Origin: a virus
Length of the DNA: 60,193 nt
Reading direction: 5' to 3' (one strand)
Virus record (IMG/VR): IMGVR_UViG_3300030104_006323
Coordinates: 1-60,193 of that record
Of this stretch, positions 16,006-25,550 are shown in pieces. A program made the position numbers and the translations under genes. The notes under the pieces were generated by a model, which saw nothing but the letters and a program-made list of their open reading frames with translations, was not told the DNA's origin and searched no databases. The stretch's first letter is position 1. Each line of letters begins with the position of its first letter.

Positions 16006-16525
16006 CACCGTAGCGTATCCCTCAATAACTAATTTAGATGCAGCAGATTATTTAGTAATCACAGATGCCGAAAACAATCTGGTTACTAAGACTGCAACTA
16101 TTGCGCAAATTCAAGCTTTATTTGGGGTAGACACAAATGTTACTAAAACAACTATTAATACAGGATCTCTATTAACATTAGCAGATACAGCGATTACTCT
16201 TGTTCCAGCTCCAGGAGCTGGAAAAGTTCTTGATGTAATTAGCATTATGTTTTATTTAGATGCAGGATCACAAGCGTATGATTATGGCACAGGTTCTTTA
16301 CCTATAAAAATAGGTAGTGAGGAAATAGCTTCGATACCTAACAGTTCGGCTACAATCAACTCAGCTACTGATGCAGTTTTTAAACCTGAGGTTCCAAATA
16401 CAAACGAGGTTATACCTCAGAATACTGCGCTAACTTTGGGTGCACAAGCAAACCCTTCAACGGGATCAGGAACTTTATATGCCAATGTATTTTATAGAGT
16501 CTTAACAGTAGGCTCAGCATTTTAA
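15989..16525 (+). CDS. Virion appendage protein sharing the fibre-type N-terminal anchor
   Basis: 178 aa, beta-rich. The start, MAKISNTVAYPSITNLDAAD, then YLVITDAENNLVTKTATIAQ, parallels the N-terminus of the protein at 10413 and is probably a docking segment. The remainder (INTGSLLTLADTAITLVPAPGAGK...) resembles the all-beta protein at 6336. Likely a minor tail or head appendage. Confidence 0.6.
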   Translation: MAKISNTVAYPSITNLDAADYLVITDAENNLVTKTATIAQIQALFGVDTNVTKTTINTGSLLTLADTAITLVPAPGAGKVLDVISIMFYLDAGSQAYDYGTGSLPIKIGSEEIASIPNSSATINSATDAVFKPEVPNTNEVIPQNTALTLGAQANPSTGSGTLYANVFYRVLTVGSAF

Positions 16526-16529
16526 TTAA

Positions 16530-16754
16530 ATGGACATAAGAAAAATTTCTATAGGTGCAGACTATAAGTCTGGAGCAATGCACTATATTGTAGGGCAAGA
16601 TGTATTAGGGGGTAACTATAAAATTCATTTAATTCAGCATGACCATGAAAAGGACTCCTATAAAATTTGGATTATAAAAACTGAAGAAATACTTCTTTGG
16701 AAAGAGTTTAAAAATACACTACCAATATCTTTAGAATTTAATATAAACTTTTAA
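16530..16754 (+). CDS. Small hypothetical protein upstream of the packaging genes
   Basis: 74 aa (MDIRKISIGADYKSGAMHYIVGQDVLGGNYKIHLIQHDHEKDSYKIWIIK...), predicted alpha/beta. Its start is 4 nt after the preceding stop and its end abuts the next ATG. Sequences of this type (GADYK..AMHY-VGQ) occur beside terminase genes in marine Bacteroidota phages, to my recollection. Function unknown. Confidence 0.65.
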   Translation: MDIRKISIGADYKSGAMHYIVGQDVLGGNYKIHLIQHDHEKDSYKIWIIKTEEILLWKEFKNTLPISLEFNINF

Positions 16755-17336
16755 ATGCAATCACCTTATTGTTTCATAGTAAAACCCTATAATGATAGGC
16801 GTTATGATAACATTAAGTATTATGGTGATAAAAAGTTTTTTACCAGCACATCGGAAGAAGACCATACGGTTTCTACTCGCTTTGCTACTGTAGTTAATAT
16901 CCCTATAAAATATAACGGTAAAATTAAAATTGGTGATACCTTGGTGGTTCATCATAATGTTTTTAAATATTATAATGATATTTATGGTAGACAAAAAAGC
17001 GGCAGAAGTTGGTTAATTGATGACTTATTTTTAGTAGATTCACTTCAGTTTTATATGTATAAGCAAGATGGAAAGTGGTTTAGTCATGATAAGTATTGTT
17101 TTGTAAAACCTATACCTATGACACAAAAATATATTGAAGTAGCAGGTGAGTCGGAGGAGCCATTATGGGGAATATTAAAATATGGAAATGATCAATTAAA
17201 AAAATTAAATATAAATACAGGTGATAAAATTTCTTTTCAACCAAACAGTGAGTATGAATTTGAAATAGAAGGTGAGAAATTATATCGAATGTATACTAAT
17301 AATATAACTTTGAAAAATGGACACAAAAGTAATTAA
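16755..17336 (+). CDS. Tandem GroES-fold protein (putative two-domain co-chaperonin)
   Basis: 193 aa made of two halves with the same plan as GroES/gp31. First half: YCFIVKPYNDRRYDN, then TRFATVVNIP, KIKIGDTLVVHHN, LIDDLFLVD. Second half: KYCFVKPIPMTQKYIEV, then PLWGILKYGND, NINTGDKISFQPNSEYEF, EIEGEKLYRMYTNNI. Each shows the strand-1 VKP, the G-[IV]-x-x-G turn, the GD-V/I-F strand and a closing strand. It directly precedes the terminase genes, away from groEL/groES. Whether it caps the phage GroEL is inference; no hydrophobic mobile loop is obvious. Confidence 0.5.
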   Translation: MQSPYCFIVKPYNDRRYDNIKYYGDKKFFTSTSEEDHTVSTRFATVVNIPIKYNGKIKIGDTLVVHHNVFKYYNDIYGRQKSGRSWLIDDLFLVDSLQFYMYKQDGKWFSHDKYCFVKPIPMTQKYIEVAGESEEPLWGILKYGNDQLKKLNINTGDKISFQPNSEYEFEIEGEKLYRMYTNNITLKNGHKSN

Positions 17337-17592
17337 ATTAGAAATAATAAAAGCTGGTGAAAAGGCGGTCAAAGAACTAATTGATGTTGCAAAAGAAAAA
17401 ATTATCAAACCAGATATGGATGATGAATTAGCAGCTGATAGATTAAAAAATGCTGCCGCTACAAAAAAGCTTGCTATATTTGATGCTTTTGAAATTTTAA
17501 AAAGAATAGATGAGGAAAGAGATAAACTTGAGGGACGAGAAGTAAAAACTAATAATTTACCTAAAGGCTTTGCAGAATCTAAATCAAAATAG
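17317..17592 (+). CDS. Candidate small terminase subunit
   Basis: 91 aa, helical. MDTKVIKLEIIKAGEKAVKE leads to a conserved-looking core DDELAADRLKNAAATKKLA and AIFDAFEILKRIDEERDKLE. It overlaps the previous gene by 20 nt and the terminase gene by 23 nt. Position and size fit TerS, but no DNA-binding motif is evident. It could equally be a packaging accessory protein. Confidence 0.5.
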   Translation: MDTKVIKLEIIKAGEKAVKELIDVAKEKIIKPDMDDELAADRLKNAAATKKLAIFDAFEILKRIDEERDKLEGREVKTNNLPKGFAESKSK

Positions 17593-19819
17593 TTTATATA
17601 ATCTTTGTAAAGGACTTATTCCACAAAGTATTTTAACTCGTAAAAATAAAGCGAGAACTTGGCAGTATGGATATAATGAAAAATATGATATTGTTGTTAT
17701 TTCTAAAAATGGAACGATAGGAGATATTATTTTTGTATCAGGATTAAGAATTGCTTTACCAGCCGTACCCTCTAAAATATTTAAAAGGTCTGATAAAAAG
17801 TCTGAACAATATTGGGAAGTAAATCCTATACCTCCTGTTTTAAAACGAATTTCTACTATATTTCAATGGCACGAAGCTCCTTCAAATTTTAAAAATCAAT
17901 GGGTTGATTATATTGAAGAAGAGTTCAATAGAAGAGAAGAAGGTTTTTGGTTTATGAATAATGGTATACCTACTTATATTACAGGTACACATTATATGTA
18001 TTTACAATGGACCAAAATAGATGTAGGTTATCCAGATTATAGAGAGGCAAATAGAATTTTTTATATTTTTTGGGAAGCATGTAAGGCTGATAAAAGAAGT
18101 TTTGGAATGTGTTATTTAAAAATAAGGCGTTCAGGTTTTTCTTTTATGAGTTCGTGTGAAGGAGTAAACACGGGAACTATAACTAAAAATGCAAGAATAG
18201 GTATCTTATCTAAAACTGGATCTGATGCGAAAAAAATGTTTACAGATAAAATAGTTCCTATCTCAAATAACTATCCTTTCTTTTTTAAACCGATACAAGA
18301 TGGTATGGATAAGCCTAAAACAGAATTAGCTTATAGAGTTCCTGCTTCCAAAATAACAAAAAAAAATATGTTTAATGTTGAAGAAGAAGTATTGGAAGGA
18401 TTGGACACTACTATTGATTGGAAAAACACATCGGATAATAGTTATGATGGTGAAAAACTACAATTATTAATACATGATGAAAGTGGTAAGTGGGAAAAAC
18501 CTGAAAACATTTTAAACAACTGGCGTGTTACAAAAACTTGTTTGAGATTAGGAAGTAAAATTATTGGTAAATGTATGATGGGATCTACTTCAAATGCGTT
18601 AGATAAAGGTGGAAGAAATTTTAAAAATCTTTTTAATGATTCTGATTGCACCAAACGAAATGCAAATGGTCAAACCAAGAGTGGGTTATATTCTTTGTTT
18701 GTTCCTATGGAATGGAACATGGAAGGATTTATAGATAAATTTGGTATGCCTGTCTTAGATACTCCTGCTCAAGAGGTCGTTGGAATTGACGATGAATACA
18801 TTTATCAAGGCGCTGTAAATTATTGGGAAAACGAAGTTATATCTTTAAAAAATGATCCTGATGCTTTAAATGAATATTACAGACAATTTCCTCGTACAGA
18901 ATCTCACGCTTTTAGAGATGAAAGTAAACAGTCAATATTTAACTTAACTAAATTGTATCAACAAATAGATTATAATGATGGAATTATTAAAGAGCATTTT
19001 ATTACTCAAGGATCTTTTAGTTGGGAAAATGGAATTAAAGATACTAAGGTGGTTTGGAGTCCGAATAAAAGAGGAAGATTTTTTGTAACTTACTTACCTA
19101 AACGCTCACTTCAAAATAATGTTATTAGGAAAAACAATAGATACTTTCCTGGTAATGAACATTTAGGAACATTTGGTTGTGACTCTTATGATATATCGGG
19201 AGTAGTGGTAGGTAAAGGGTCTAACGGGTCTTTACATGGTTTAACAAAGTTTAGTATGGAAGAAATTCCAAGTAATCATTTTTTTTTAGAATACATAGCC
19301 AGACCACAGACTGCTGAAATATTTTTTGAAGAAGTATTGATGGCTTGCGTTTTTTATGGTATGCCTATTTTATGTGAAAACAATAAACCTCGTTTATTAT
19401 ATCATTTTAAAAATAGAGGATATAGAGGGTTCTGTTTAAATAGACCCGATAAACATTATAACAAACTTTCAAAAACTGAAAGAGAATTAGGTGGTATACC
19501 AAATACTTCAGAAGATGTAAAACAATCACATGCTTCTGCAATAGAATCGTATATAGAAAAATATATAGGATTAGAAACAGAGGGCGTACATAGAATGGAA
19601 GGTGATATGGGTAGTATGTATTTTCAAAGAACATTAGAAGATTGGGCTAAATTTGATATAAACAATAGAACTAAATATGATGCTTCAATTAGTTCTGGTT
19701 TAGCTATAATGGCTAATCAAAAACACTTATATACACCGACTAAAGAAAAGACAAAAATTAGCATTAACTTTGCAAGATACAATAACAGCGATAAAGTTAG
19801 TCGAATTATTAATAAATGA
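17570..19819 (+). CDS. terL: Terminase large subunit (crAss-like type)
   Basis: 749 aa. The P-loop region is YLKIRRSGFSFMSSC (about 182-196), a degenerate Walker A as in crAss-like TerL. Walker B is LLIHDESGKW (Asp303-Glu304). The nuclease acidic residues are plausibly Asp538 in GCDSYD and Glu603 in LCENN. It packages DNA into proheads through the portal. There is no ATG before residue 129; I take TTG at 17570, preceded by AAAGG, as start. The stop overlaps the portal start (ATGA). Confidence 0.85.
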   Translation: MQNLNQNSLYNLCKGLIPQSILTRKNKARTWQYGYNEKYDIVVISKNGTIGDIIFVSGLRIALPAVPSKIFKRSDKKSEQYWEVNPIPPVLKRISTIFQWHEAPSNFKNQWVDYIEEEFNRREEGFWFMNNGIPTYITGTHYMYLQWTKIDVGYPDYREANRIFYIFWEACKADKRSFGMCYLKIRRSGFSFMSSCEGVNTGTITKNARIGILSKTGSDAKKMFTDKIVPISNNYPFFFKPIQDGMDKPKTELAYRVPASKITKKNMFNVEEEVLEGLDTTIDWKNTSDNSYDGEKLQLLIHDESGKWEKPENILNNWRVTKTCLRLGSKIIGKCMMGSTSNALDKGGRNFKNLFNDSDCTKRNANGQTKSGLYSLFVPMEWNMEGFIDKFGMPVLDTPAQEVVGIDDEYIYQGAVNYWENEVISLKNDPDALNEYYRQFPRTESHAFRDESKQSIFNLTKLYQQIDYNDGIIKEHFITQGSFSWENGIKDTKVVWSPNKRGRFFVTYLPKRSLQNNVIRKNNRYFPGNEHLGTFGCDSYDISGVVVGKGSNGSLHGLTKFSMEEIPSNHFFLEYIARPQTAEIFFEEVLMACVFYGMPILCENNKPRLLYHFKNRGYRGFCLNRPDKHYNKLSKTERELGGIPNTSEDVKQSHASAIESYIEKYIGLETEGVHRMEGDMGSMYFQRTLEDWAKFDINNRTKYDASISSGLAIMANQKHLYTPTKEKTKISINFARYNNSDKVSRIINK

Positions 19820-22251
19820 AACAAGTAGAAGTTAACTTAAAAGCAGCTGCATTTCCAGATGAATTTGCTACCGATGCACAGAAAGATACAATGGAATATG
19901 GGCTCCAAGTTGGACAGGCTATTCAATATGAATGGTTTAGAAAAGATAATGGAGCTTGTAGGTATTTGAATCAATGGGGCGAGTTTAATAGATTAAGGCT
20001 TTATGCAAGGGGTGAGCAATCTGTCGCTAAGTATAAAAATGAAATTGCTATTGACGGTGATTTATCTTATCTTAATTTAGATTGGACACCCGTTCCAATT
20101 ATACCTAAATTTGTAGACATTGTAGTAAACGGTTTAAATGATCGTTTGTTTAAAGTAAATGCTTTTGCAGAAGATGCAATGTCGGCAGAGAAGCGAGATA
20201 GTTTTCAGAAAAAAATTGAAGGAGAAATGTTAGCTAAGCCTTTGTTCAAACAAATTGAAGAAGACTTTGATTTAAATGTTTTTCAAACCAATGAGGATGA
20301 GCTTCCAGAAAGTAATGAGGAGCTGGAACTTTACATGCAAATGAAATATAAACCAGCTGTAGAAATTGCAGCTGAAGAAGCAATAGATACTGTATTAGAA
20401 CAAAATCATTATCAGGATATTCGTAAGAGAGTGGACTATGATATAATGACTTTAGGAGTTGGAATGACAAAGCATCAATTTTTACCTGGTCAAGGTATAC
20501 AATTAGATTATGTTGATCCCGCAAATGTTGTTTACAGTTACACAGAAGATCCTTATTTTAAAGATTGTTTTTATTGGGGTGAAATAAAAACTATTCCTAT
20601 GGCAGAGCTGGTTAAAATAAATCCTGACATAACTAATGAAGATATGGAAGAGATTGCTAAATACAGCCAATCCTGGTATAATTATTATAACAATGCTCAG
20701 TTTTACGAAAACTCTTTATTTTACAGAGACACTTGTACTTTATTATATTTTAATTACAAGACTACACACACTTTTGTCTACAAGAAAAAAGAAATGCCAG
20801 ACGGTACTTTCAAAGTAGTTCAGAAAGATGACACCTTTAATCCGCCAGAAGAAATGATGGAAGAAGGAAAATTTGAAAGAGTAGAAAAAAAGATTGAAGT
20901 ATGGTATGATGGTATTATGGTTATGGGAACAAACATTTTATTAAAATGGGAGCTGGCTCAAAACATGGTTAGACCAAAGTCTGCAAGTCAACACGCTCTA
21001 CCAAATTATGTAGCATGTGCGCCAAGAATGTATAAGGGAATGTATGAATCGTTAGTAAGAAGAATGATTCCTTTTGCTGATTTAATACAGGTCACTCATT
21101 TAAAACTACAACAAGTAATATCAAGAATGGTCCCAGACGGTGTTTTTATAGATGCTGACGGACTTAATGAGGTAGACTTAGGGACAGGTAACGCCTATAA
21201 CCCTGAAGATGCTCTAAGGCTTTATTTTCAAACAGGTAGTGTGGTCGGAAGAAGTTTCACTCAAGATGGTGAATTTAATAATGCTAAAGTTCCAATTACA
21301 CAACTTACCTCTAATAGTGGTGGAGCAAAAATGCAAATGCTCATACAAAACTATAATCATTATTTAAACATGATTAGAACAGTTACTGGTTTAAATGAAG
21401 CCAGAGATGGAACTTCACCTAATCCTGATGCTTTAGTGGGTGTTCAAAAATTAGCTGCATTAAATTCTAATACCGCAACAAGACATATATTAAACGCAAG
21501 TTTGTTTATAACTAAAAGATTAGCAGAAGGTATTGTTTTAAGAACTGCAGATGTATTAGAATATTCAGAGTTTAAAAACCAATTTGCTATGCAGATCGGT
21601 AAGTACAATTTAAATTTATTACAAGATATTAAAAATTTATATCTATTTGATTTTGGAATATTCTTAGAGTTGCAGCCTGATGAAGAAGAAAGAGCTATGT
21701 TAGAAGCTAATATACAAATGGCTTTATCTAAAAACGATATTAATTTAGAAGATGCTTTAGATATCAGAGAAATACATAATCTTAAAATGGCTAATCAATT
21801 ATTAAAAACTAAGCGTAAAAGAAAAGCTCAAGCAGAACAACAGCAAGCTATGCAACAGCAAGCTAATGCTGCGGAAATGCAACAACAAAATGCGATGTTA
21901 GCTGCTCAACAAGAGCAACAAAAAATAGCAGCTGAGACTCAATCCAAAATGCAAATAAAACAAGCTGAAATTGCAATGGAAATTGAAAAAATGAAAAATG
22001 AAGCTTTGTTAAAATCTCAACTTATGCAAACTGAGTTTAGCTATAATATGCAATTAAAAGGTATTGAGCAGTCTCAAATAGATAAAAGAGAAGAGGCAAG
22101 AGAGAAAGGAAAGTCTGATAGAATAAGTCAAGCTAACACACAACAGTCTAAACTAATAGAACAAAGAAAAAGAAATTTACCACCAATAAAGTTTGAATCT
22201 ACTGAGGATACTTTAGATGGTTTTGATTTAGCAGAATTTGGACCTAAATAG
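19816..22251 (+). CDS. Portal protein (crAss-like type)
   Basis: 811 aa, as long as crAss-like portals. Order: N-terminal wing, a core with PNYVACAPRMYKGMYESLVR and DLIQVTHLKLQQVISR, the stem and crown region with VTGLNEARDGTSPNPDALVG, then a long Gln-rich coiled coil (about 670-770) and an acidic end (DTLDGFDLAEFGPK). It forms the dodecameric DNA channel at the capsid vertex. Directly coupled to TerL and upstream of scaffold and capsid, the usual order. Confidence 0.85.
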   Translation: MKQVEVNLKAAAFPDEFATDAQKDTMEYGLQVGQAIQYEWFRKDNGACRYLNQWGEFNRLRLYARGEQSVAKYKNEIAIDGDLSYLNLDWTPVPIIPKFVDIVVNGLNDRLFKVNAFAEDAMSAEKRDSFQKKIEGEMLAKPLFKQIEEDFDLNVFQTNEDELPESNEELELYMQMKYKPAVEIAAEEAIDTVLEQNHYQDIRKRVDYDIMTLGVGMTKHQFLPGQGIQLDYVDPANVVYSYTEDPYFKDCFYWGEIKTIPMAELVKINPDITNEDMEEIAKYSQSWYNYYNNAQFYENSLFYRDTCTLLYFNYKTTHTFVYKKKEMPDGTFKVVQKDDTFNPPEEMMEEGKFERVEKKIEVWYDGIMVMGTNILLKWELAQNMVRPKSASQHALPNYVACAPRMYKGMYESLVRRMIPFADLIQVTHLKLQQVISRMVPDGVFIDADGLNEVDLGTGNAYNPEDALRLYFQTGSVVGRSFTQDGEFNNAKVPITQLTSNSGGAKMQMLIQNYNHYLNMIRTVTGLNEARDGTSPNPDALVGVQKLAALNSNTATRHILNASLFITKRLAEGIVLRTADVLEYSEFKNQFAMQIGKYNLNLLQDIKNLYLFDFGIFLELQPDEEERAMLEANIQMALSKNDINLEDALDIREIHNLKMANQLLKTKRKRKAQAEQQQAMQQQANAAEMQQQNAMLAAQQEQQKIAAETQSKMQIKQAEIAMEIEKMKNEALLKSQLMQTEFSYNMQLKGIEQSQIDKREEAREKGKSDRISQANTQQSKLIEQRKRNLPPIKFESTEDTLDGFDLAEFGPK

Positions 22252-22257
22252 ATTGTT

Positions 22258-22803
22258 ATGTTTGATGATTTTAATATCACTAAATACAAACATAAAAAAT
22301 TTCCTGCTGACTTTTCTTTGAAAACATTAGGAGAAATAAAACAACTTCAATCAACTCCAGTTAATTCTTTTTACGCAAACAAATACGATAATATTAATAA
22401 TGTATTTAAAAAAATATTTGAAAACCGTAAAAGAATTTATCCAGAACCTTTAGTTCAAGAGTTAATATCTAAGAGTCAGCCATTAATTTTGAAACTTAAA
22501 AATTATCATGGCAGAAAAAGACCTTATATATTATCTAAAAATTATAATATAGATTTGAATTATGCTGAATTAAAATCTGCAAAAACGCCCTCATACCCTT
22601 CTGGTCATTCAACACAAGCAAAATTAGTAAGTTTAGTTTTGTCTGATATTTTTCCTGAAATGAAACCAGAGTTTGATAAAGCGTCAGATCATATTTCTCA
22701 GAGCAGAATTGTAGCTCGCGTACATTATGAATCAGATAAAAAATTTGGGGAGGAGTTGGGTCAAGCCCTTTATAGTCATTTTAAAAACACCCAAAATAAA
22801 TAA
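22258..22803 (+). CDS. PAP2-family phosphatase
   Basis: 181 aa with the complete three-part PAP2/class A acid phosphatase signature: Lys81-x6-Arg88-Pro89, PSGH (114-117), and Ser149-Arg150-x5-His156-x3-Asp160. No signal peptide and no clear membrane spans, so it is a soluble cytoplasmic or virion-borne enzyme. Substrates of the family are phosphomonoesters, lipid phosphates or nucleotides. It lies between portal and scaffold genes, an unusual place, so it may be packaged or act on host phosphate pools. Confidence 0.85.
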   Translation: MFDDFNITKYKHKKFPADFSLKTLGEIKQLQSTPVNSFYANKYDNINNVFKKIFENRKRIYPEPLVQELISKSQPLILKLKNYHGRKRPYILSKNYNIDLNYAELKSAKTPSYPSGHSTQAKLVSLVLSDIFPEMKPEFDKASDHISQSRIVARVHYESDKKFGEELGQALYSHFKNTQNK

Positions 22804-22815
22804 AAAATTATTGTT

Positions 22816-22823
22816 TAATTTTG
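22816..22823 (+). promoter_or_regulatory. Candidate -7 promoter box (TAATTTTG) for scaffold and capsid
   Basis: TAATTTTG 17 nt before the scaffold gene. The -33 TTG is absent; CCAAAATA lies 17 nt upstream of the box, as it does at 5362 upstream of another such box. The transcript would end at the strong terminator after the capsid gene. Confidence 0.5.
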
Positions 22824-22840
22824 TTTAAAAATTTAATCTA

Positions 22841-23980
22841 ATGGAAATAAAAGTAAAAGCAGTGGACGGCAACACTCAAAAATCAAAAGCCGAAATTGAA
22901 GAGCAGTTATTGCAAAAGCATGAAGCTCAACAAAATGAGAATCAAACTGAGGAACAACCTGAAAAGGTCGAGCCTCAAGCAGAGGTGAAAGAAACAACTA
23001 AGGAGGAAGCTCCAGTTGTAGAAGAAAAAACTCCCTCGTCAGAGTTAAATGACGAACATGTTCTTAATTTTATTAAAGAGAGATATAATAAAGACATTAA
23101 TTCTGTTGAAGAATTATTTGAAGCGAAAGAATCAAATGTAGATTTACCAGAAGATGTTAAATTGTATTTCGATTATAAAAAAGAAACAGGCCGTGGCATC
23201 GAAGACTTTTATAAATTACAAAAGAACTACGATGAAATGGACGAAGATTCTGTTTTAGCTGATTATGTTAGTATGCAAGAGGAAGGTCTTGATGCTATAG
23301 ATATTCAAGATATATTAGAGGATAAATTTTCTTTTGATGAAGAAGAAGATGAACCGAAAGATATTAAGAAGAAAAAATTAGCTAAAAAAAGAGAGCTTGC
23401 AAAAGCAAGAAAGTTTTTTAAAGAGCAGAAAGATAAGTATAAAGTTCCTCTTGAGTCAAGTGGGGGTGGATTATCTGATGAACAAGAAAACAATCTTAAT
23501 GCTTACGCGAAGATGATAGAGCAATCTAACTCTCAGAAGAGTCAAGCACAGCAGAGTAGAGAGCATTTTGAAACACTTACAAACCAAGTGTTTGGCGATA
23601 ATTTCAAAGGTTTTGATTTTAGCGTTAGTGATGATAAAACTCTTACTTATAAACCTGGTACTGCTGAAGAATTGAAGAACAAACAAGTTGATGTTAATAA
23701 TTTTGTTTCAAAATTTACTGACAACAACGGGATGATGAAAGATGCTGCGGGATACCATCGCGCTTTATCTTTAGCTATGAATCCTGAAAAGTTTGCTAAA
23801 TTCTTTTATGAGCAGGGTGTTGCCGCAACAGTTGATGATGTGGCAAGAAAGTCTAAGAATATCAATATGGATGTTCGTAGAGCCCCGCAATTAAGTACCA
23901 AAAATAGTTTAAAAATTAAAGCTGTAGGAGACACTTCAAGTGGTAGAGGGCTCAAAATTAGAAGTATTAAAAAAGTTTAA
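22841..23980 (+). CDS. Scaffolding protein
   Basis: 379 aa, highly acidic and helical, with a Glu/Gln/Pro-rich disordered N-terminal third (EEQPEKVEPQAEVKETTKEE), a middle with LSDEQENNLNAYAKMIEQS and a basic C-terminus (SLKIKAVGDTSSGRGLKIRS), the usual capsid-binding end of scaffolds. Located immediately before the major capsid gene, which it should guide into proheads. Confidence 0.8.
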   Translation: MEIKVKAVDGNTQKSKAEIEEQLLQKHEAQQNENQTEEQPEKVEPQAEVKETTKEEAPVVEEKTPSSELNDEHVLNFIKERYNKDINSVEELFEAKESNVDLPEDVKLYFDYKKETGRGIEDFYKLQKNYDEMDEDSVLADYVSMQEEGLDAIDIQDILEDKFSFDEEEDEPKDIKKKKLAKKRELAKARKFFKEQKDKYKVPLESSGGGLSDEQENNLNAYAKMIEQSNSQKSQAQQSREHFETLTNQVFGDNFKGFDFSVSDDKTLTYKPGTAEELKNKQVDVNNFVSKFTDNNGMMKDAAGYHRALSLAMNPEKFAKFFYEQGVAATVDDVARKSKNINMDVRRAPQLSTKNSLKIKAVGDTSSGRGLKIRSIKKV

Positions 23981-23999
23981 CAAATTAAAATTATAAATT

Positions 24000-25472
24000 A
24001 TGGCAGTAAATATTAGCCCTGGCTTCGACTTACAACCATCCGCTCAACAGGTTCCTGTTGAAACGAATTATATCAAAGATTTTGATTTCTTGAATCAGTA
24101 TCTACCAGATACTTACGAGAAAGAATTTGAAAGATATGGTAATAGAAGCATTAGTTCGTTCCTCCGTATGGTAGGAGCAGAAATGCCTTCTAACTCTGAC
24201 CTTATTAAATGGGCAGAGCAAGGAAGATTGCATATTAAATACAAAGCATGTACCTCTGGATCAGCAGCGGGTACAGATTCTGGAGCAGTTTGGACGATTC
24301 CAAATAACCTTACCAACTTTAACCCTGCGTTAGCTAACCCTAACACAGCAAAAGATGCTAAGAATGTTATTAGAGTTGGACAAACCGTTATGATTTCTGA
24401 TAACACACCAGGTTCAAGTTTAACAAACAAAGCGATTGTTACAGCTGGACCAACTAACGCAAACCCTAACCAGTTTACAGTAGCTTATTATGAAGCAGCT
24501 GGACAGGCTATGGCAGCGGGAGTTGCATGTGATATCTTTATCTACGGTTCTGAATTTGCTAAAGGAACTGAAGGAATGGTAGGTTCATTAGAATCTGATG
24601 ATTTCTTCTTTGACAACAAGCCAATTATCTTAAAAGATAAGTATTCTGTATCAGGTTCTGATATGGCGCAAATTGGCTGGGTTGAAGTAAGCGGTGAAGA
24701 CGGAGTAAGTGGATACTTATGGTATCTAAAGTCTGAGCACGATACAAGACTAAGATTTGAAGACTACATGGAAACAGCTTTAGTAGAAGCAGTTCCAGCT
24801 GAAGCAGCTTCAGGTGCTGGTGACTATTTACAAGGTACAGGTGCAGCTGCGTCTGTTGCTGGACTAAGTGGTTCTAAAGGTGTATTCTTTGAAGTAGGTG
24901 CAAGAGGAAATGTTTATGGTGGTGGTAATCCAACATCATTAGCTGATTTCGACAGCATTATTCAAAGATTAGACAAGCAAGGAGCTATTGAAGAAAATGT
25001 AATTTTCGTAAATAGAAACTTCTCATTTGATATTGACGATATGTTATCAACACAAAACTCTTATGGAGGTGGTGGTACATCATATGGTTTATTTGATAAT
25101 GACGAAGAAATGGCCCTTAATCTTGGATTCTCTGGATTTAGAAGAGGTTACGACTTCTATAAGTCTGATTGGAAATATCTAAATGACCCAACTATGAGAG
25201 GTGGATTAGTAGCAGGTGGTATCAATGGACTATTAGTTCCAGCTGGTTCTACTTCAGTTTATGACCAAATACTTGGTAAAAACGCTAAGAGACCATTCTT
25301 ACATGTAAGATATAGAGCTTCTGAAGCTGAAGATAGAAGATATAAAACTTGGATCACTGGTTCTGCTGGTGGAGCGAGAACATCTTCTTTGGATGCAATG
25401 GAAGTTAACTTCTTATCTGAAAGAGCAGTTTGTGTCTTAGGTGCAAACAACTTCTTCTTATTCCAAAACTAA
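24000..25472 (+). CDS. Major capsid protein (HK97 fold, crAss-like)
   Basis: 490 aa. The C-terminal sequence FLHVRYRASEAEDRRYKTW, then ITGSAGGARTSSLDAMEVNF, LSERAVCVLGANNFFLFQ closely resembles crAss-like major capsid proteins (from memory). The middle includes a variable insertion (residues about 90-190) and a glycine-rich loop. It builds the icosahedral head. Codon use is more regular than in its neighbours, as expected for high expression. A strong terminator follows 14 nt after the stop. Confidence 0.9.
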   Translation: MAVNISPGFDLQPSAQQVPVETNYIKDFDFLNQYLPDTYEKEFERYGNRSISSFLRMVGAEMPSNSDLIKWAEQGRLHIKYKACTSGSAAGTDSGAVWTIPNNLTNFNPALANPNTAKDAKNVIRVGQTVMISDNTPGSSLTNKAIVTAGPTNANPNQFTVAYYEAAGQAMAAGVACDIFIYGSEFAKGTEGMVGSLESDDFFFDNKPIILKDKYSVSGSDMAQIGWVEVSGEDGVSGYLWYLKSEHDTRLRFEDYMETALVEAVPAEAASGAGDYLQGTGAAASVAGLSGSKGVFFEVGARGNVYGGGNPTSLADFDSIIQRLDKQGAIEENVIFVNRNFSFDIDDMLSTQNSYGGGGTSYGLFDNDEEMALNLGFSGFRRGYDFYKSDWKYLNDPTMRGGLVAGGINGLLVPAGSTSVYDQILGKNAKRPFLHVRYRASEAEDRRYKTWITGSAGGARTSSLDAMEVNFLSERAVCVLGANNFFLFQN

Positions 25473-25485
25473 TAAGAAGTAAACA

Positions 25486-25526
25486 TTAATATTAGGGGAG
25501 GTATACTCCTCCCCTGATATTTTTTA
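25486..25526 (+). terminator. Strong intrinsic terminator after the major capsid gene
   Basis: Inverted repeat with left arm around AATATTAGGGGAG and right arm CTCCCCTGATATT, about 13 bp with one G-T pair, followed by a run of T (25520-25526). Confidence 0.9.
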
Positions 25527-25550
25527 TTAATTAAATTAAATTTAAATACA

